Shown in pieces: positions 16,050-23,983 of a stretch of DNA of 39,279 nucleotides (position 1 is the stretch's first letter; each line of letters opens with the position of its first letter). The notes under the pieces are model-generated. The model did not search any database. It was not told where the DNA came from and was given only the letters and a program-made list of their open reading frames with translations. Position numbers and translations under genes: made by a program. This DNA comes from Gemmatimonadaceae bacterium (GTDB lineage Bacteria > Gemmatimonadota > Gemmatimonadetes > Gemmatimonadales > Gemmatimonadaceae): the NCBI GenBank assembly GCA_025362035.1, contig JANYIN010000135.1:1-39279 (forward strand), given 5' to 3'.

Positions 16050-17281
16050 TGGCGCGGCGGCATCGTCTTCCAAAAATCGATTCCGCCCGCCTGCTGTCCG
16101 ACATCGAGGGTCGCCACCTTCTGCAGGGCGCGCAGATCGATCACGTCCACTGCGCCCGGCTCCGAACCGACCCCCTCCTGCGTCACGAACGCATAGCGAT
16201 CATCGGACGACACCGTCACACCGGACGCCACGCGACGGGACGTCGGGATTCTCGCCTTCTCGATGCCGGTTGCAATGTCGATGACCGACGCCGACTTGCC
16301 ACGCTTGTTCGTGGTGACGAGATATCGGCCGTCGTGCGTCACGGCGAGATTGTACACGCCTTCGCCGGCCGGGAACCGGCGCGTCATCGTCCAGGTCCCG
16401 ACATCCAACTCGACGATGTCGCTGCTCTTGTTGCACGCCACGAACACTTTGGCTCCGTCGGAGGACGGCTGCGCCCAGGTGGGCGAGCAGCTGACATCCC
16501 CTGGCTTCGTCGGGTCCATGCCGTGGCCGCTCATGTCGCGCGACGCGAGATCCGCCGCCGACGTGTGTATGGAGGGAGCACCGTGCATGCCCATCTCCTT
16601 GCCCTTCGTCAGTAGAAAATGGCGCGACACCGCAAACGTGCGCGTGTCGATCTCGACCGCCATGTCGTCCATCATGCAACCGGAGTACTGCTTGGTGCCC
16701 GCGGGGTTGATGCGAGATCCGTGCGGCATTGTGCACGTCGGCACGCGAGCAACCTCGACCATCTGGTCCGTGGCGACGACGGACATGTCCGACGTGACCA
16801 TGTCACCATGCAGGTTGAAATTCACCACGTAGATGAACTCGCCGTCGGGGGACACATGCGCGGTTGCCGGAAAGTTTCCGAGCATCACGCGGCCGGCGAG
16901 GGAATCGTTGCTTGTCGCGTATTTCCACAGGAAACCGAACGGCGTGCCATGCGCGGTGGAGACGTAATACCACCGCCCGTCAGGTGACACCGCGACGCCG
17001 TGCGGTCCGTTCAGGTCCGTATGCATGAACCCGATGGCTGCGACCCGCTCCGCGCGAATACCTCCGGGCCCGAATCGGATGAGTGCGACCTGATCGTTGC
17101 CTTCGGAGGCGGCGAACATCAAGTAGTCCTTATCTGGAGGAGCCGGCTTCGCATCGGAGGCGACCACCGCCGAGGACTGCTGAACCGGCAGAGGTTTAGC
17201 GGCGCTCGTCACACGCGGCTGAGAGCACGCGGTGGTAAGACAAGCCGCAACCAGCGGGGCGAACATTGAACGAGCGGACAT
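16046..17281 (-). CDS. Beta-propeller (YVTN-type) lipoprotein with Met/His-rich loop
   Basis: The 411-residue protein begins MSARSMFAPLVAACLTTAC, a lipoprotein signal with the lipid-attached Cys at 19; the -3 position is Thr, which is unusual. Repeated blades such as GPHGVAVSPDGRWYYVSTA, VTHDGRYLVTTNK and VSSDDRYAFVTQE make a YVTN-like propeller. Cys near 183, 202, 265 and 283 may pair. Residues 229-256 hold GKEMGMHG and DMSGHGMD, a Met/His-rich loop that could bind copper or another soft metal; this is inference. The start is the in-frame ATG at 17281, not 17362. It couples by ATGA to the CPBP protease. The role is unknown. Confidence 0.8.
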   Translation of the reverse strand: MSARSMFAPLVAACLTTACSQPRVTSAAKPLPVQQSSAVVASDAKPAPPDKDYLMFAASEGNDQVALIRFGPGGIRAERVAAIGFMHTDLNGPHGVAVSPDGRWYYVSTAHGTPFGFLWKYATSNDSLAGRVMLGNFPATAHVSPDGEFIYVVNFNLHGDMVTSDMSVVATDQMVEVARVPTCTMPHGSRINPAGTKQYSGCMMDDMAVEIDTRTFAVSRHFLLTKGKEMGMHGAPSIHTSAADLASRDMSGHGMDPTKPGDVSCSPTWAQPSSDGAKVFVACNKSSDIVELDVGTWTMTRRFPAGEGVYNLAVTHDGRYLVTTNKRGKSASVIDIATGIEKARIPTSRRVASGVTVSSDDRYAFVTQEGVGSEPGAVDVIDLRALQKVATLDVGQQAGGIDFWKTMPPRQ

Positions 17282-17460
17282 TATCGGAGGCGGGAGAACG
17301 AGGAGCAGACGGAAAGTGGCGCCGACCAAGTTGTCGGAAATGACGCGGGCGAAGCAAGGCATCGCACTTCGAATCGCACCCGCGCGACCGCTTGCGTCAA
17401 GGAACTCTACGTGTCAGCTTAGATAGGAGATTCTGCACGCCCCATGTCGAACCCGAAACG

Positions 17461-17519
17461 AAGGAGGTGATCAATTGCCTAGTCAGCCTCGGACCAGCAA
17501 GATCACCGTAATCCGTTAA
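17461..17519 (+). CDS. Possible 14-residue micro-ORF behind a near-perfect Shine-Dalgarno
   Basis: AAGGAGGTGATC at 17461-17472 is complementary to the canonical 16S rRNA 3' end over 12 bases, the strongest such match I saw in the window. A TTG at 17475, about 7 bases after GGAGG, opens a frame ending TAA at 17519 that encodes MPSQPRTSKITVIR. The last residues resemble the first beta strand of a Rossmann dehydrogenase such as malate dehydrogenase (KITVIGAGNVG), so this could be a remnant of such a gene. It could equally be a leader peptide. Translation is unproven. Confidence 0.35.
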
Positions 17520-17608
17520 CGTCTAACGGCTTACGCGGATCGGTGGTCTACGGTCCGAAACCATTGCCGATCGGTTTCTCCCACGGGCGGAAGCCGGCGA
17601 CAATGGAG

Positions 17609-17641
17609 AGAGCGGCGGGAGCGTCACGCTCCCGCCGCTCT
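17609..17641. terminator. Terminator-like hairpin between the micro-ORF and dut
   Basis: A 15-bp perfect stem (17609-17623 with 17627-17641) has a 3-base loop. The U-tract is weak on either strand. It lies 27 bases after the dut stop on the minus strand and at the end of the plus-strand leader unit, so it may serve either. Confidence 0.6.
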
Positions 17642-17667
17642 TGTCATGCCAGCGGCTTCGGCACCGC

Positions 17668-18207
17668 CTAAGCCTGCCCCGTGCTCCCAAAGCCGCCCGT
17701 TCGCTCGGTCGATCGGGTCACGGAGCCTTCCACCACCGGTGGGGCCTCGAACCTCGCGAACACTACCTGCGCGATGCGCTCGCCATGTACGATCCGCCGG
17801 GGGGCCGGTGAATCGTTGCGCACGATCACCATCCACTCCTCGGCATAGTCGGCGTCCACGGTTCCCGGCGCGTTCGGAACAGTCAGGGCGTTCTTGAAGG
17901 CTTGTCCCGATCGAGGCCGCACCTGCGCCTCAATGCCGTTGGGCAGTGAGGTCCGGAATCCAAGAGGGATGAGCGCCATCTCGCCGGGAGCAATGGTCAG
18001 CTCCCAGCCCCCCTCGGCGCACGAGGCGTGTCGTTTCGTCTGCGTCAATCCATCCGAGCAAGTGATTATCCGGTCGCGCACATAGGCCCTGAGATCGCAG
18101 CCTGCGGAACCGGGCGTCGCTCGCGTGGGAATCGCGACATCGTCGTGCAGCCGTTCGATGACGATCTCGTCGCGCGCACTCGCACCGCTGGGTCTGGTAC
18201 CCGTCAT
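17668..18207 (-). CDS. dut: dUTP diphosphatase
   Basis: Trimeric enzyme that hydrolyses dUTP to dUMP, keeping uracil out of DNA and feeding dTMP synthesis. The five motifs are present: ATPGSAGCDLRA (30-41), RSGQA (99-103), NAPGTVDADY (112-121), GERIAQ (142-147) and TGGFGSTG (170-177). Two of them differ from the usual form: RSGQA instead of RSGLA, and VDADYAEEW instead of IDxDYRGE. A loop of about 20 residues (about 46-67) is longer than in most homologues, so the total is 179 residues instead of about 150. The ATG at 18207 has GGAG just upstream. A strong hairpin follows the stop. Confidence 0.92.
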   Translation of the reverse strand: MTGTRPSGASARDEIVIERLHDDVAIPTRATPGSAGCDLRAYVRDRIITCSDGLTQTKRHASCAEGGWELTIAPGEMALIPLGFRTSLPNGIEAQVRPRSGQAFKNALTVPNAPGTVDADYAEEWMVIVRNDSPAPRRIVHGERIAQVVFARFEAPPVVEGSVTRSTERTGGFGSTGQA

Positions 18208-18297
18208 GATTCTCCGGCTGGTTGAGTCGGGGAAGTTACCGATGCGCGCGGCCTAGCACCGCCCGGTCCCGCCCGTAACCTTTGCTCGCGCGGGGCG

Positions 18298-18303
18298 TAT
18301 ACT
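18298..18303 (+). promoter_or_regulatory. Candidate -10 element of the exported-protein gene
   Basis: TATACT lies 44 bases before the ATG at 18348, in the divergent gap between dut and this gene. No good -35 is seen at the usual distance. The Shine-Dalgarno AGGAG is at 18333-18337. Confidence 0.35.
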
Positions 18304-18347
18304 GTTGACACCGCCCTTGGGCGCCCTTCAACAGGAGTCTCTTCCCG

Positions 18348-19139
18348 ATGACCGCTCGGCTCGCGCGCTGGTCCGCCGCGCTTCTTATGGCCACACCGCT
18401 CGTTGCGCTCCACGCGCAGGGCCTCGAATATGCCACCGGCACCACCAAGTACCGTGTTTCCAGCACCACCACGAGTAGCCAGACCAGCCCCATGGGAAGC
18501 GCTACCTTCGATCTCGGGCTCTCGGAACAGCTCACGGTGAACCTGCAGAAGCGTCACAAGGACACAGTCACGGCAACCATCATCCTCGACTCTATCACCC
18601 TGAAGAGTTCCGGGCCCGCCCCTGACGTGAGCAAACTGCCGGGGAGCAAGTTCGTTTCCGTCGTTGCGCCGACAGGAAAGTATTACTCCGGCAAGTCCCC
18701 GGAGGGCGTGGATCCTCAACTGGCGTCCCTGCTCGACGGTATTCTTCACTTCCTTCCGCAGTTTCGTGGGAACCTCTCGACCGGCGTGACCTGGTCGGAC
18801 ACGACCACCGGCAAGGTGCCGCAGCAGGGCATGGAGGTAGACCGCACCGCTATCAGCAACTACGTGGTTTCCGGCGACACCACCATCGGGAGCGACAAGG
18901 CGTTCAAGATCGAGCGCACTACGTCGGTAAAGGCCGCCGGCAGCGGAACCATGCAGGGCACGCCAGTCGCCATGGAATCGATCGTCAAGAGCACCGGGAT
19001 GTTCTTCCTCACGCCAATGGGCCTCTACCTCGGCGGCGATTCGAACGACGAAGTGAACGTCAAGATCTCGATCCTCGCGCAGAACGCCGAGGTGAGCATC
19101 AAGCAGAACGCCAAAACCAGGATTCAGTTGATTCGGTAG
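18348..19139 (+). CDS. Exported protein of unknown function
   Basis: The 263-residue product has a signal peptide (SAALLMATPLVALHAQ). The mature part is Ser/Thr- and Gly-rich and strand-like, with repeated segments such as TVTATIILDSITLKSSG and AFKIERTTSVKAAGSGTM, without Cys or a membrane anchor. This looks like a soluble periplasmic or surface protein, possibly a lipid- or ligand-binding beta fold. It has its own Shine-Dalgarno (AGGAG, 10 bases before the ATG) and its own terminator, so it is probably a single-gene unit. The family is not recognised. Confidence 0.75.
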   Translation: MTARLARWSAALLMATPLVALHAQGLEYATGTTKYRVSSTTTSSQTSPMGSATFDLGLSEQLTVNLQKRHKDTVTATIILDSITLKSSGPAPDVSKLPGSKFVSVVAPTGKYYSGKSPEGVDPQLASLLDGILHFLPQFRGNLSTGVTWSDTTTGKVPQQGMEVDRTAISNYVVSGDTTIGSDKAFKIERTTSVKAAGSGTMQGTPVAMESIVKSTGMFFLTPMGLYLGGDSNDEVNVKISILAQNAEVSIKQNAKTRIQLIR

Positions 19140-19166
19140 CCTTTTTCCCCTTGATCGCTACGTAGT

Positions 19167-19205
19167 GCGGGCGTGGTCGGATGACCACGCCCGCTTCGTT
19201 TCTCT
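19167..19205 (+). terminator. Rho-independent terminator of the exported-protein gene
   Basis: A perfect 12-bp stem (19167-19178 with 19183-19194) has a GGAT loop and is followed by ttcgtttctctc. It lies 27 bases after the stop and just before the end of the convergent transglycosylase gene. Confidence 0.85.
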
Positions 19206-19220
19206 CAGCGCACCTTCCAC

Positions 19221-20099
19221 TCAGTCAGTCAGCCGCGAGCCTCCCAACCAGTGACTGAGGCGGCTCGACAACATGAGCGCTCGCGGCATGGCATGCGCGC
19301 GATCCATTGCCGTCGCAGGCACGGCGCTGCCGATCATGGCGCTTGGCATTGGCGGCGTCATCGTGTCGCGCACCGCGGCCCACAGGGGCAGCGCGACGCA
19401 CTCCTTGAACGCACGGCCCGAACAGGTGGACAGTGCGCTCAGCTCCACATGATGCTGTACCTTGGACGGGTACGCGCGGCAGTCCTTCGTGTTGGAGCCG
19501 CTCACGCAGCCATTGTAGTTGAGCAGCGCGACGCGGGTAAGGTCGCCGGCGTCGAGGGTGTCCGGTGTGCGCCTCGCGAACAGCCGCAGGATGTACACGC
19601 CATAGCGAACGTTCGTCTCGTCGTTTCGCAGGTCGCTGCCGAGAATCGGACCCAGGTTGGGCGTCCACAGGCGCGGCATCACCTGCATCAGCCCCAACGC
19701 TCCGACGTTCGACCGGGCATGCGAGTTGAAGCGGTCGTTTTCCGTGAGCATGACCCCGAGCACCAGCGCAGGGGGAATACGACGATGGTATGCTTCCCGA
19801 ACGGCCACGCGCGCGATGGAGTCCACACGGTCGCCGGCAATCCTTCCAGTCCGCCGCAAATCGGCCGCGAAGGCATCCACGTCTCGCTGGAACTGGGGAT
19901 GGCGCATCGCCAGCGGCTCGGGTAGGCTGAGCCACGGTGCTCGAACGGTCGCCGAATCCAGGTATGCAGCAGCCAGGACACGTCCGGCCACAGGCACTGT
20001 GCCGAGAAACACCGGTTTGACCTGCGACGCGGTAAAGACCACCGTGAAGGCGGCAGCCGCGGCGACAGCAAGCTGACGGGCGATCGGGACGATCCGAAT
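19221..20099 (-). CDS. Soluble lytic murein transglycosylase-like protein (SLT domain)
   Basis: A peptidoglycan-cleaving enzyme in the envelope. The SLT core is clear: PALVLGVMLTENDRFNSHAR with catalytic Glu at 120, then VGALGLMQVMP and the NVRYGVYILRLF helix. A Cys-rich C-terminal extension follows. The longest ATG/GTG frame starts at GTG 20042, mid-way through a hydrophobic stretch. If ATT at 20099 is the start, which has GGAGG (20105-20109) at 5 bases, the protein gains an N-terminal anchor or signal (MRIVPIARQLAVAAAAAFT) and is 292 residues. This makes ATT the better start, though it is rare. Confidence 0.85.
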   Translation of the reverse strand: MRIVPIARQLAVAAAAAFTVVFTASQVKPVFLGTVPVAGRVLAAAYLDSATVRAPWLSLPEPLAMRHPQFQRDVDAFAADLRRTGRIAGDRVDSIARVAVREAYHRRIPPALVLGVMLTENDRFNSHARSNVGALGLMQVMPRLWTPNLGPILGSDLRNDETNVRYGVYILRLFARRTPDTLDAGDLTRVALLNYNGCVSGSNTKDCRAYPSKVQHHVELSALSTCSGRAFKECVALPLWAAVRDTMTPPMPSAMIGSAVPATAMDRAHAMPRALMLSSRLSHWLGGSRLTD

Positions 20100-20293
20100 A
20101 CGAGCCTCCGGTCAGGCGGTACAACGGGCCGAGGCGGGCGCGCGCGTGGGCATTGGCGCCGACAGACAACATATGAGAGTAGTGATGCTCCCTTGTCGAA
20201 ACAACCTCAACCGCAGCATTCCGGTATAGCGGACTGTAGCATGAGTCCTGCGGCACTGTTCTTCCCATTGGCTGGACTAGCCTACCCACCCTA

Positions 20294-21226
20294 ATGACGC
20301 CACTGAGCGACGAAGCCGCGCCCCTCCCCGCCGAAGGCACCTTTTCAGGCGGTGACCAGGTGCAAAACTGGAACGCGCTTCCGCGCCGAAACAGGCGACG
20401 GAAGCGCCGTAGCGCGTACCCTTTGTGGCTGAAGTACCTGGCATGGTGCGTCGGCCTGGCAATTCTTGTCACGTCCGCCCAGATCGCGGTGCAGGCCGTG
20501 CGCGATGACCCGCGCGATGCACGGACGTATGCGGAACGCGAGCTCCACTTGAACGCGCTCAAGCCCACCGAGAAAGTCGTGGCGGAGGTCAGCGTCTGGC
20601 AGCGGCCCGCCATCGACTACTATCGAGCGACGCGCGGACTGCTGGTGTTGACCCAGGCCGCCGGCGATTCGGCAAGACCGGTTGGCGGACGCATCATCTA
20701 CCTCGGGCTTCAGCCGCGCGATCCGCTCAGTCCGCGGGATGCTCCGCCGACTTTTGACGAGCGGGATTGGCAGGTGGACACCCTGGTGCAGATCGCGCCG
20801 ACGCGTACGCTACTCTTCCTTGCACGCGGGCTCCGGATTGTCACGCCGCGCGAACAGCTCACCATTGGTGTTCCCTCACCTGCCGAACCACAAGCGGACT
20901 CGCTACTCTCCGCGCTCGGCCGCGACTACAGCCAGCTGCGCGCAGTCGGATGGCAGCGGCGGGAAGCGCGCCGCGCACGCGACCGCGTACGTCAGGAAAT
21001 GGTCCGGAAGGGCCGTCGCGAGTGGTTCCACACGGTTACGCGAGGCGAAGCGTTGGCTTCCGTGGCACGGCTGTATGGGACGACATCGGATGCACTCCGC
21101 AGCCTGAACGGACTCACCGGCGACCGGATCAGGATCGGTCAAACACTCAAGGTGAAGGGCTGGACGAAGCAACCGGTGCCCTTCCCGCCCGGGATCACGC
21201 CCGACTCGATGCCAAAGCGACCCTGA
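20294..21226 (+). CDS. Single-pass membrane protein with C-terminal LysM domain
   Basis: The 310-residue product has a basic cytosolic N-terminus (RRNRRRKRRS at 31-40), one membrane helix at about 46-66, an unrecognised periplasmic region and a C-terminal LysM domain (about 240-290: HTVTRGEALASVARLYG, then SLNGLTGDRIRIGQTLKV). LysM binds peptidoglycan. It is divergent from the lytic transglycosylase and probably acts at the cell wall too. No Shine-Dalgarno is visible before the ATG at 20294. It ends 10 bases from the end of the convergent DUF4403 gene. Confidence 0.85.
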   Translation: MTPLSDEAAPLPAEGTFSGGDQVQNWNALPRRNRRRKRRSAYPLWLKYLAWCVGLAILVTSAQIAVQAVRDDPRDARTYAERELHLNALKPTEKVVAEVSVWQRPAIDYYRATRGLLVLTQAAGDSARPVGGRIIYLGLQPRDPLSPRDAPPTFDERDWQVDTLVQIAPTRTLLFLARGLRIVTPREQLTIGVPSPAEPQADSLLSALGRDYSQLRAVGWQRREARRARDRVRQEMVRKGRREWFHTVTRGEALASVARLYGTTSDALRSLNGLTGDRIRIGQTLKVKGWTKQPVPFPPGITPDSMPKRP

Positions 21227-21236
21227 GCGCAGAGGG

Positions 21237-22649
21237 TTACTGAACGATGAGCTTTGCCTGTCCGTCCAGGACGACGCGGAGGACGAATGCGGTACCGGTG
21301 GTGGCCAGGCCCGCAATGGTGATCCCGCCCACGCTGCCATTCACCGACACGCCGGGAGCGAGCGGGCGGTTGAGCTGCGTGGTGAGCTGGCGCTTCAGCG
21401 AATCGAGCTGAGTGCCGACGTCCAGGCGTCCGTGCCCGGTAGCTTGATCGAGTGCGCGCTTGATGCGGTAGGAACCGAGCGTTGCCTTCAACCGGCTCAT
21501 CCTGCTTTCGCTCGCCAGCGTGTACTGGAGGTCGTTCACCAGCACGTGACGCGTGGTGGGGTCGTAGGCCACCCGACCGAGCGCGAAGAGATCACCGTTC
21601 ACCGTGCCATGCACTGTCACGCGGACCACGGCTGTGTCGCCCACCCCCCAGATCTTGACGCTGTCCACTGCGAGGTCCGCGCCCGGCAGGTCGCCCCGCA
21701 TGATCTGGGTAACGCGCGTACTGACGTCGGCGAACGGCAATTCGATATCCACGGGGATATGGATGCCGGATGCAGTTGTGGGCGCGAGTCCGAGTGGGGC
21801 GAGTCTGGCCGCACCCGTTGGCGGTCGGCCGCCGATCGATGCGCGCGGCCGCGCAGTGATCACCACCGCCGTGGTCAGCGCGTCACCCCGCCCGAGTGGA
21901 CGCGCGAGGGCGACGAGCTCGGGTGTCATGCTGAGCCACACCGTGCTGGCCGAGTCCAACGCGAGTGGCTGTTGCATGGTCCGCCACAGCGAGTCCGCGG
22001 CGGGGCGCAGGTCGGCCAACGCCGGCAACGCGCTGTCGAGCTGTTGGCGCAGTATCGCGAGTTGCCCGTCCACGATGTGCCGCATCAAGGGCGTCGCGTC
22101 CACCTTCAGTAGCGTGACCTCGCACGCTTCCGGCAGCGCCGCGGCCAAAGCCGTGTTGCGCGATCCGAGCCGCCAGTCGCTTCGCCAGTAGAGCGAGGTC
22201 GCCGCTCTCAGTTCCGCCCGCTTCATCGGTTCCGGCGCGTAGCCACAGCTCGCGAGCCCGCCAAGATGCGGCACGGCAACTCGGCCTCGGTACTGGATGT
22301 GCGCGACGAGCTCGATGCGATCGCCGTTCATCCGCATCTCGAGCGAATCGCGGCGATACACATATTGGTGGCACACCGAGCCGCCGAGCGCAACGCACTG
22401 AGACTGCGTCAGTGAATCACTGGCGGGAAATTGCGCCGAGAGGGCACTGCGGATCTTGCCGAGCGAAATCGAGATCGGCAGCACGATCGTCGCCGGCTCC
22501 GAAACCGGGAGCACGGCACCGGTGCGCGCCTCGAGATTCGGCGGCGGAACTTCCAGGTGCCCACCGCACGATGCGGCCATCTGCATCGTGGCAAGCGCGA
22601 ACATCGGCTTCAGCAAGCGCAGAGCGCACGACGCGTGCGCTCTGCTCAC
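21237..22649 (-). CDS. DUF4403 family lipoprotein
   Basis: The 470-residue product begins MSRAHASCALRLLKPMFALA, with a lipobox ending AASC a few residues later. The body shows the DUF4403 pattern of paired long beta regions, with LPISISLGKIRSAL near the start, a second similar domain (IHIPVDIELPFADVSTRVTQ) in the middle and a C-terminal FVLRVVLDGQAKLIV. Such proteins may be periplasmic lipid-binding proteins of the BPI/TULIP kind; this is inference. The start is the GTG at 22649, which overlaps the fahA stop (GTGA); an ATG at 22604 is an alternative. The gene is part of the run that begins with the Cys/His gene. Confidence 0.85.
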   Translation of the reverse strand: MSRAHASCALRLLKPMFALATMQMAASCGGHLEVPPPNLEARTGAVLPVSEPATIVLPISISLGKIRSALSAQFPASDSLTQSQCVALGGSVCHQYVYRRDSLEMRMNGDRIELVAHIQYRGRVAVPHLGGLASCGYAPEPMKRAELRAATSLYWRSDWRLGSRNTALAAALPEACEVTLLKVDATPLMRHIVDGQLAILRQQLDSALPALADLRPAADSLWRTMQQPLALDSASTVWLSMTPELVALARPLGRGDALTTAVVITARPRASIGGRPPTGAARLAPLGLAPTTASGIHIPVDIELPFADVSTRVTQIMRGDLPGADLAVDSVKIWGVGDTAVVRVTVHGTVNGDLFALGRVAYDPTTRHVLVNDLQYTLASESRMSRLKATLGSYRIKRALDQATGHGRLDVGTQLDSLKRQLTTQLNRPLAPGVSVNGSVGGITIAGLATTGTAFVLRVVLDGQAKLIVQ

Positions 22650-23983
22650 GAAGGCTCTCGTGCCGGCAGCACGATGCCGCGGCACTCGCCGAACCCGATG
22701 CGTCGAAAGCCCTGCCGCTCGCACCAGCCGCGCATCACCACTTCGTCACCGTCTTCCAGGAAGCTGCGAGTTTCGCCGGTGGGCAACGTGAGCGGTTCCG
22801 AACCGCGCCACGTGCGTTCGAGCAGGCAACCGCGCGACTCTTTGCGGTCGCCGCTGACCGTGCCGCTGGCAAGCAGATCCCCGGGCTGCAGGTTGCAGCC
22901 GTTGCTGGCGTGATGGGTGACGAGTTGCGCCATCGTCCAGTACATGGACGTGAATGACCCGATGCTCACGCGCATGGGTGGGACATGCTGCTCACGCATG
23001 CGGGCGGACGCGAGCACCACTTCCAGCGTGATGTCAAAACCGCCCTCGCGCGCGTCCAATGGGTCCGACAGGTGCGGTAGCGGCGCAGGGTCGTCGTCGC
23101 CGCGCGTGTACGCCGGCGCGCGAAAGGGAGCAAGCGCCTCCAGTGACACCACCCACGGCGAAACCGTCGTTGCGAAATTCTTGGCCAGGAACGGACCGAG
23201 TGGCTGATACTCCCATGCCTGGAAGTCGCGTGCCGACCAGTCATTTACCAGGCATAGCCCCGCCAAGTGCCGTTCGGCCTCGCCGATGCGGATCTCGTCG
23301 CCGCGCGCGTTGCCCGTTCCTATGAAGGCGCCGACCTCGAGTTCGTAGTCAAATCGACGCGTTGGAGCAAAGGTCGGCGCGTTGGCCGCATCGTCCTTCG
23401 ACTGTCCGCGCGGCCGACGGACGGGTGTACCACTCGCCACCAGCGACGATGCGCGCCCGTGATACCCGATCGGCACCCACTTGTAGTTCGGCAGCAGCGG
23501 ATTGTCTGGCCGAAACATGCTGCCGACGTTGGTCGCGTGATGAATCGACGCGTAGAAGTCCGTGTAGTCTCCCACATGCGCCGGCAGCAGCAGTTCCGCG
23601 TCCGCCATCGGGATCAGGATCGCGCCCTGAACGAGTCGAGCGCGCGCTCCAGCCTCGGTGTCGATTCGCAGCGTGTCGCTCACCACCGACCGAAGTGCCG
23701 CGACCGCGGTTCGCCCGGCCGCGAACACCGCGTTCAGCGTCCCCTCCTCGCAGCTCCGCTCAATCAGGCTGGCAAGAACGCCTGAGATCAGGTGCTGCCG
23801 GACCGTCGCGCCCAAGTCAAGGATCTGTGTCCCGATCGCCACGCCCGGCCGCGCCTCGCGCCCGTGCGTTCGAAAGACCCCCAGGGGGAGGTTCTGTATC
23901 GGAAAATCGATCGCGTCCGTCCGCGCGGACTCCACCCACGACACCAGTTCGGGTCGGTGCGTCTCGTCGAGCCCGGTGATCAC
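22646..23983 (-). CDS. fahA: Fumarylacetoacetase
   Basis: Hydrolyses fumarylacetoacetate to fumarate and acetoacetate, the last step of tyrosine/homogentisate breakdown. The 445-residue product shows the family N-terminal domain and the catalytic core: FDYELEVGAFIG (metal-binding acidic residues), NDWSARDFQAWEYQPLGPF, KNFATTVSPWVV, and near the end GTVSGDRKESRGCLLE. The start is the GTG at 23983, overlapping the stop of the unknown enzyme gene (GTGA). No other homogentisate genes are seen in the window, so the rest of the pathway lies elsewhere. Confidence 0.95.
   Translation of the reverse strand: MITGLDETHRPELVSWVESARTDAIDFPIQNLPLGVFRTHGREARPGVAIGTQILDLGATVRQHLISGVLASLIERSCEEGTLNAVFAAGRTAVAALRSVVSDTLRIDTEAGARARLVQGAILIPMADAELLLPAHVGDYTDFYASIHHATNVGSMFRPDNPLLPNYKWVPIGYHGRASSLVASGTPVRRPRGQSKDDAANAPTFAPTRRFDYELEVGAFIGTGNARGDEIRIGEAERHLAGLCLVNDWSARDFQAWEYQPLGPFLAKNFATTVSPWVVSLEALAPFRAPAYTRGDDDPAPLPHLSDPLDAREGGFDITLEVVLASARMREQHVPPMRVSIGSFTSMYWTMAQLVTHHASNGCNLQPGDLLASGTVSGDRKESRGCLLERTWRGSEPLTLPTGETRSFLEDGDEVVMRGWCERQGFRRIGFGECRGIVLPAREPS

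Larger units (their letters stand above)
17440..17645 (+). ncRNA. Candidate structured leader / small RNA locus
   Basis: Between a gene start on the minus strand (17281) and the end of dut lies a plus-strand stretch with a strong ribosome-binding site, a 14-codon frame and several hairpins: CCGTTA/TAACGG at 17513-17529, GATCGG+TGGT / ACCA+CCGATC at 17538-17572, and a 15-bp hairpin at 17609-17641. GGTGATC at 17466-17472 can also pair with GATCACC at 17501-17507, which would cover part of the Shine-Dalgarno. No known RNA family is recognised. It could be a small RNA, an attenuator-like leader left without its gene, or chance. Confidence 0.35.

Noticed and set aside
17461..17472. Fragment of a 16S rRNA gene (read on the minus strand)
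   Set aside because: Only the 12 bases complementary to the rRNA tail match; the flanking sequence is unlike the end of 16S rRNA, so a Shine-Dalgarno is the simpler reading.
19225..20613. Minus-strand frame of about 462 codons over the transglycosylase and LysM region
   Set aside because: It overlaps the transglycosylase in another frame and runs opposite the LysM gene; the SLT motif lies in the other frame.
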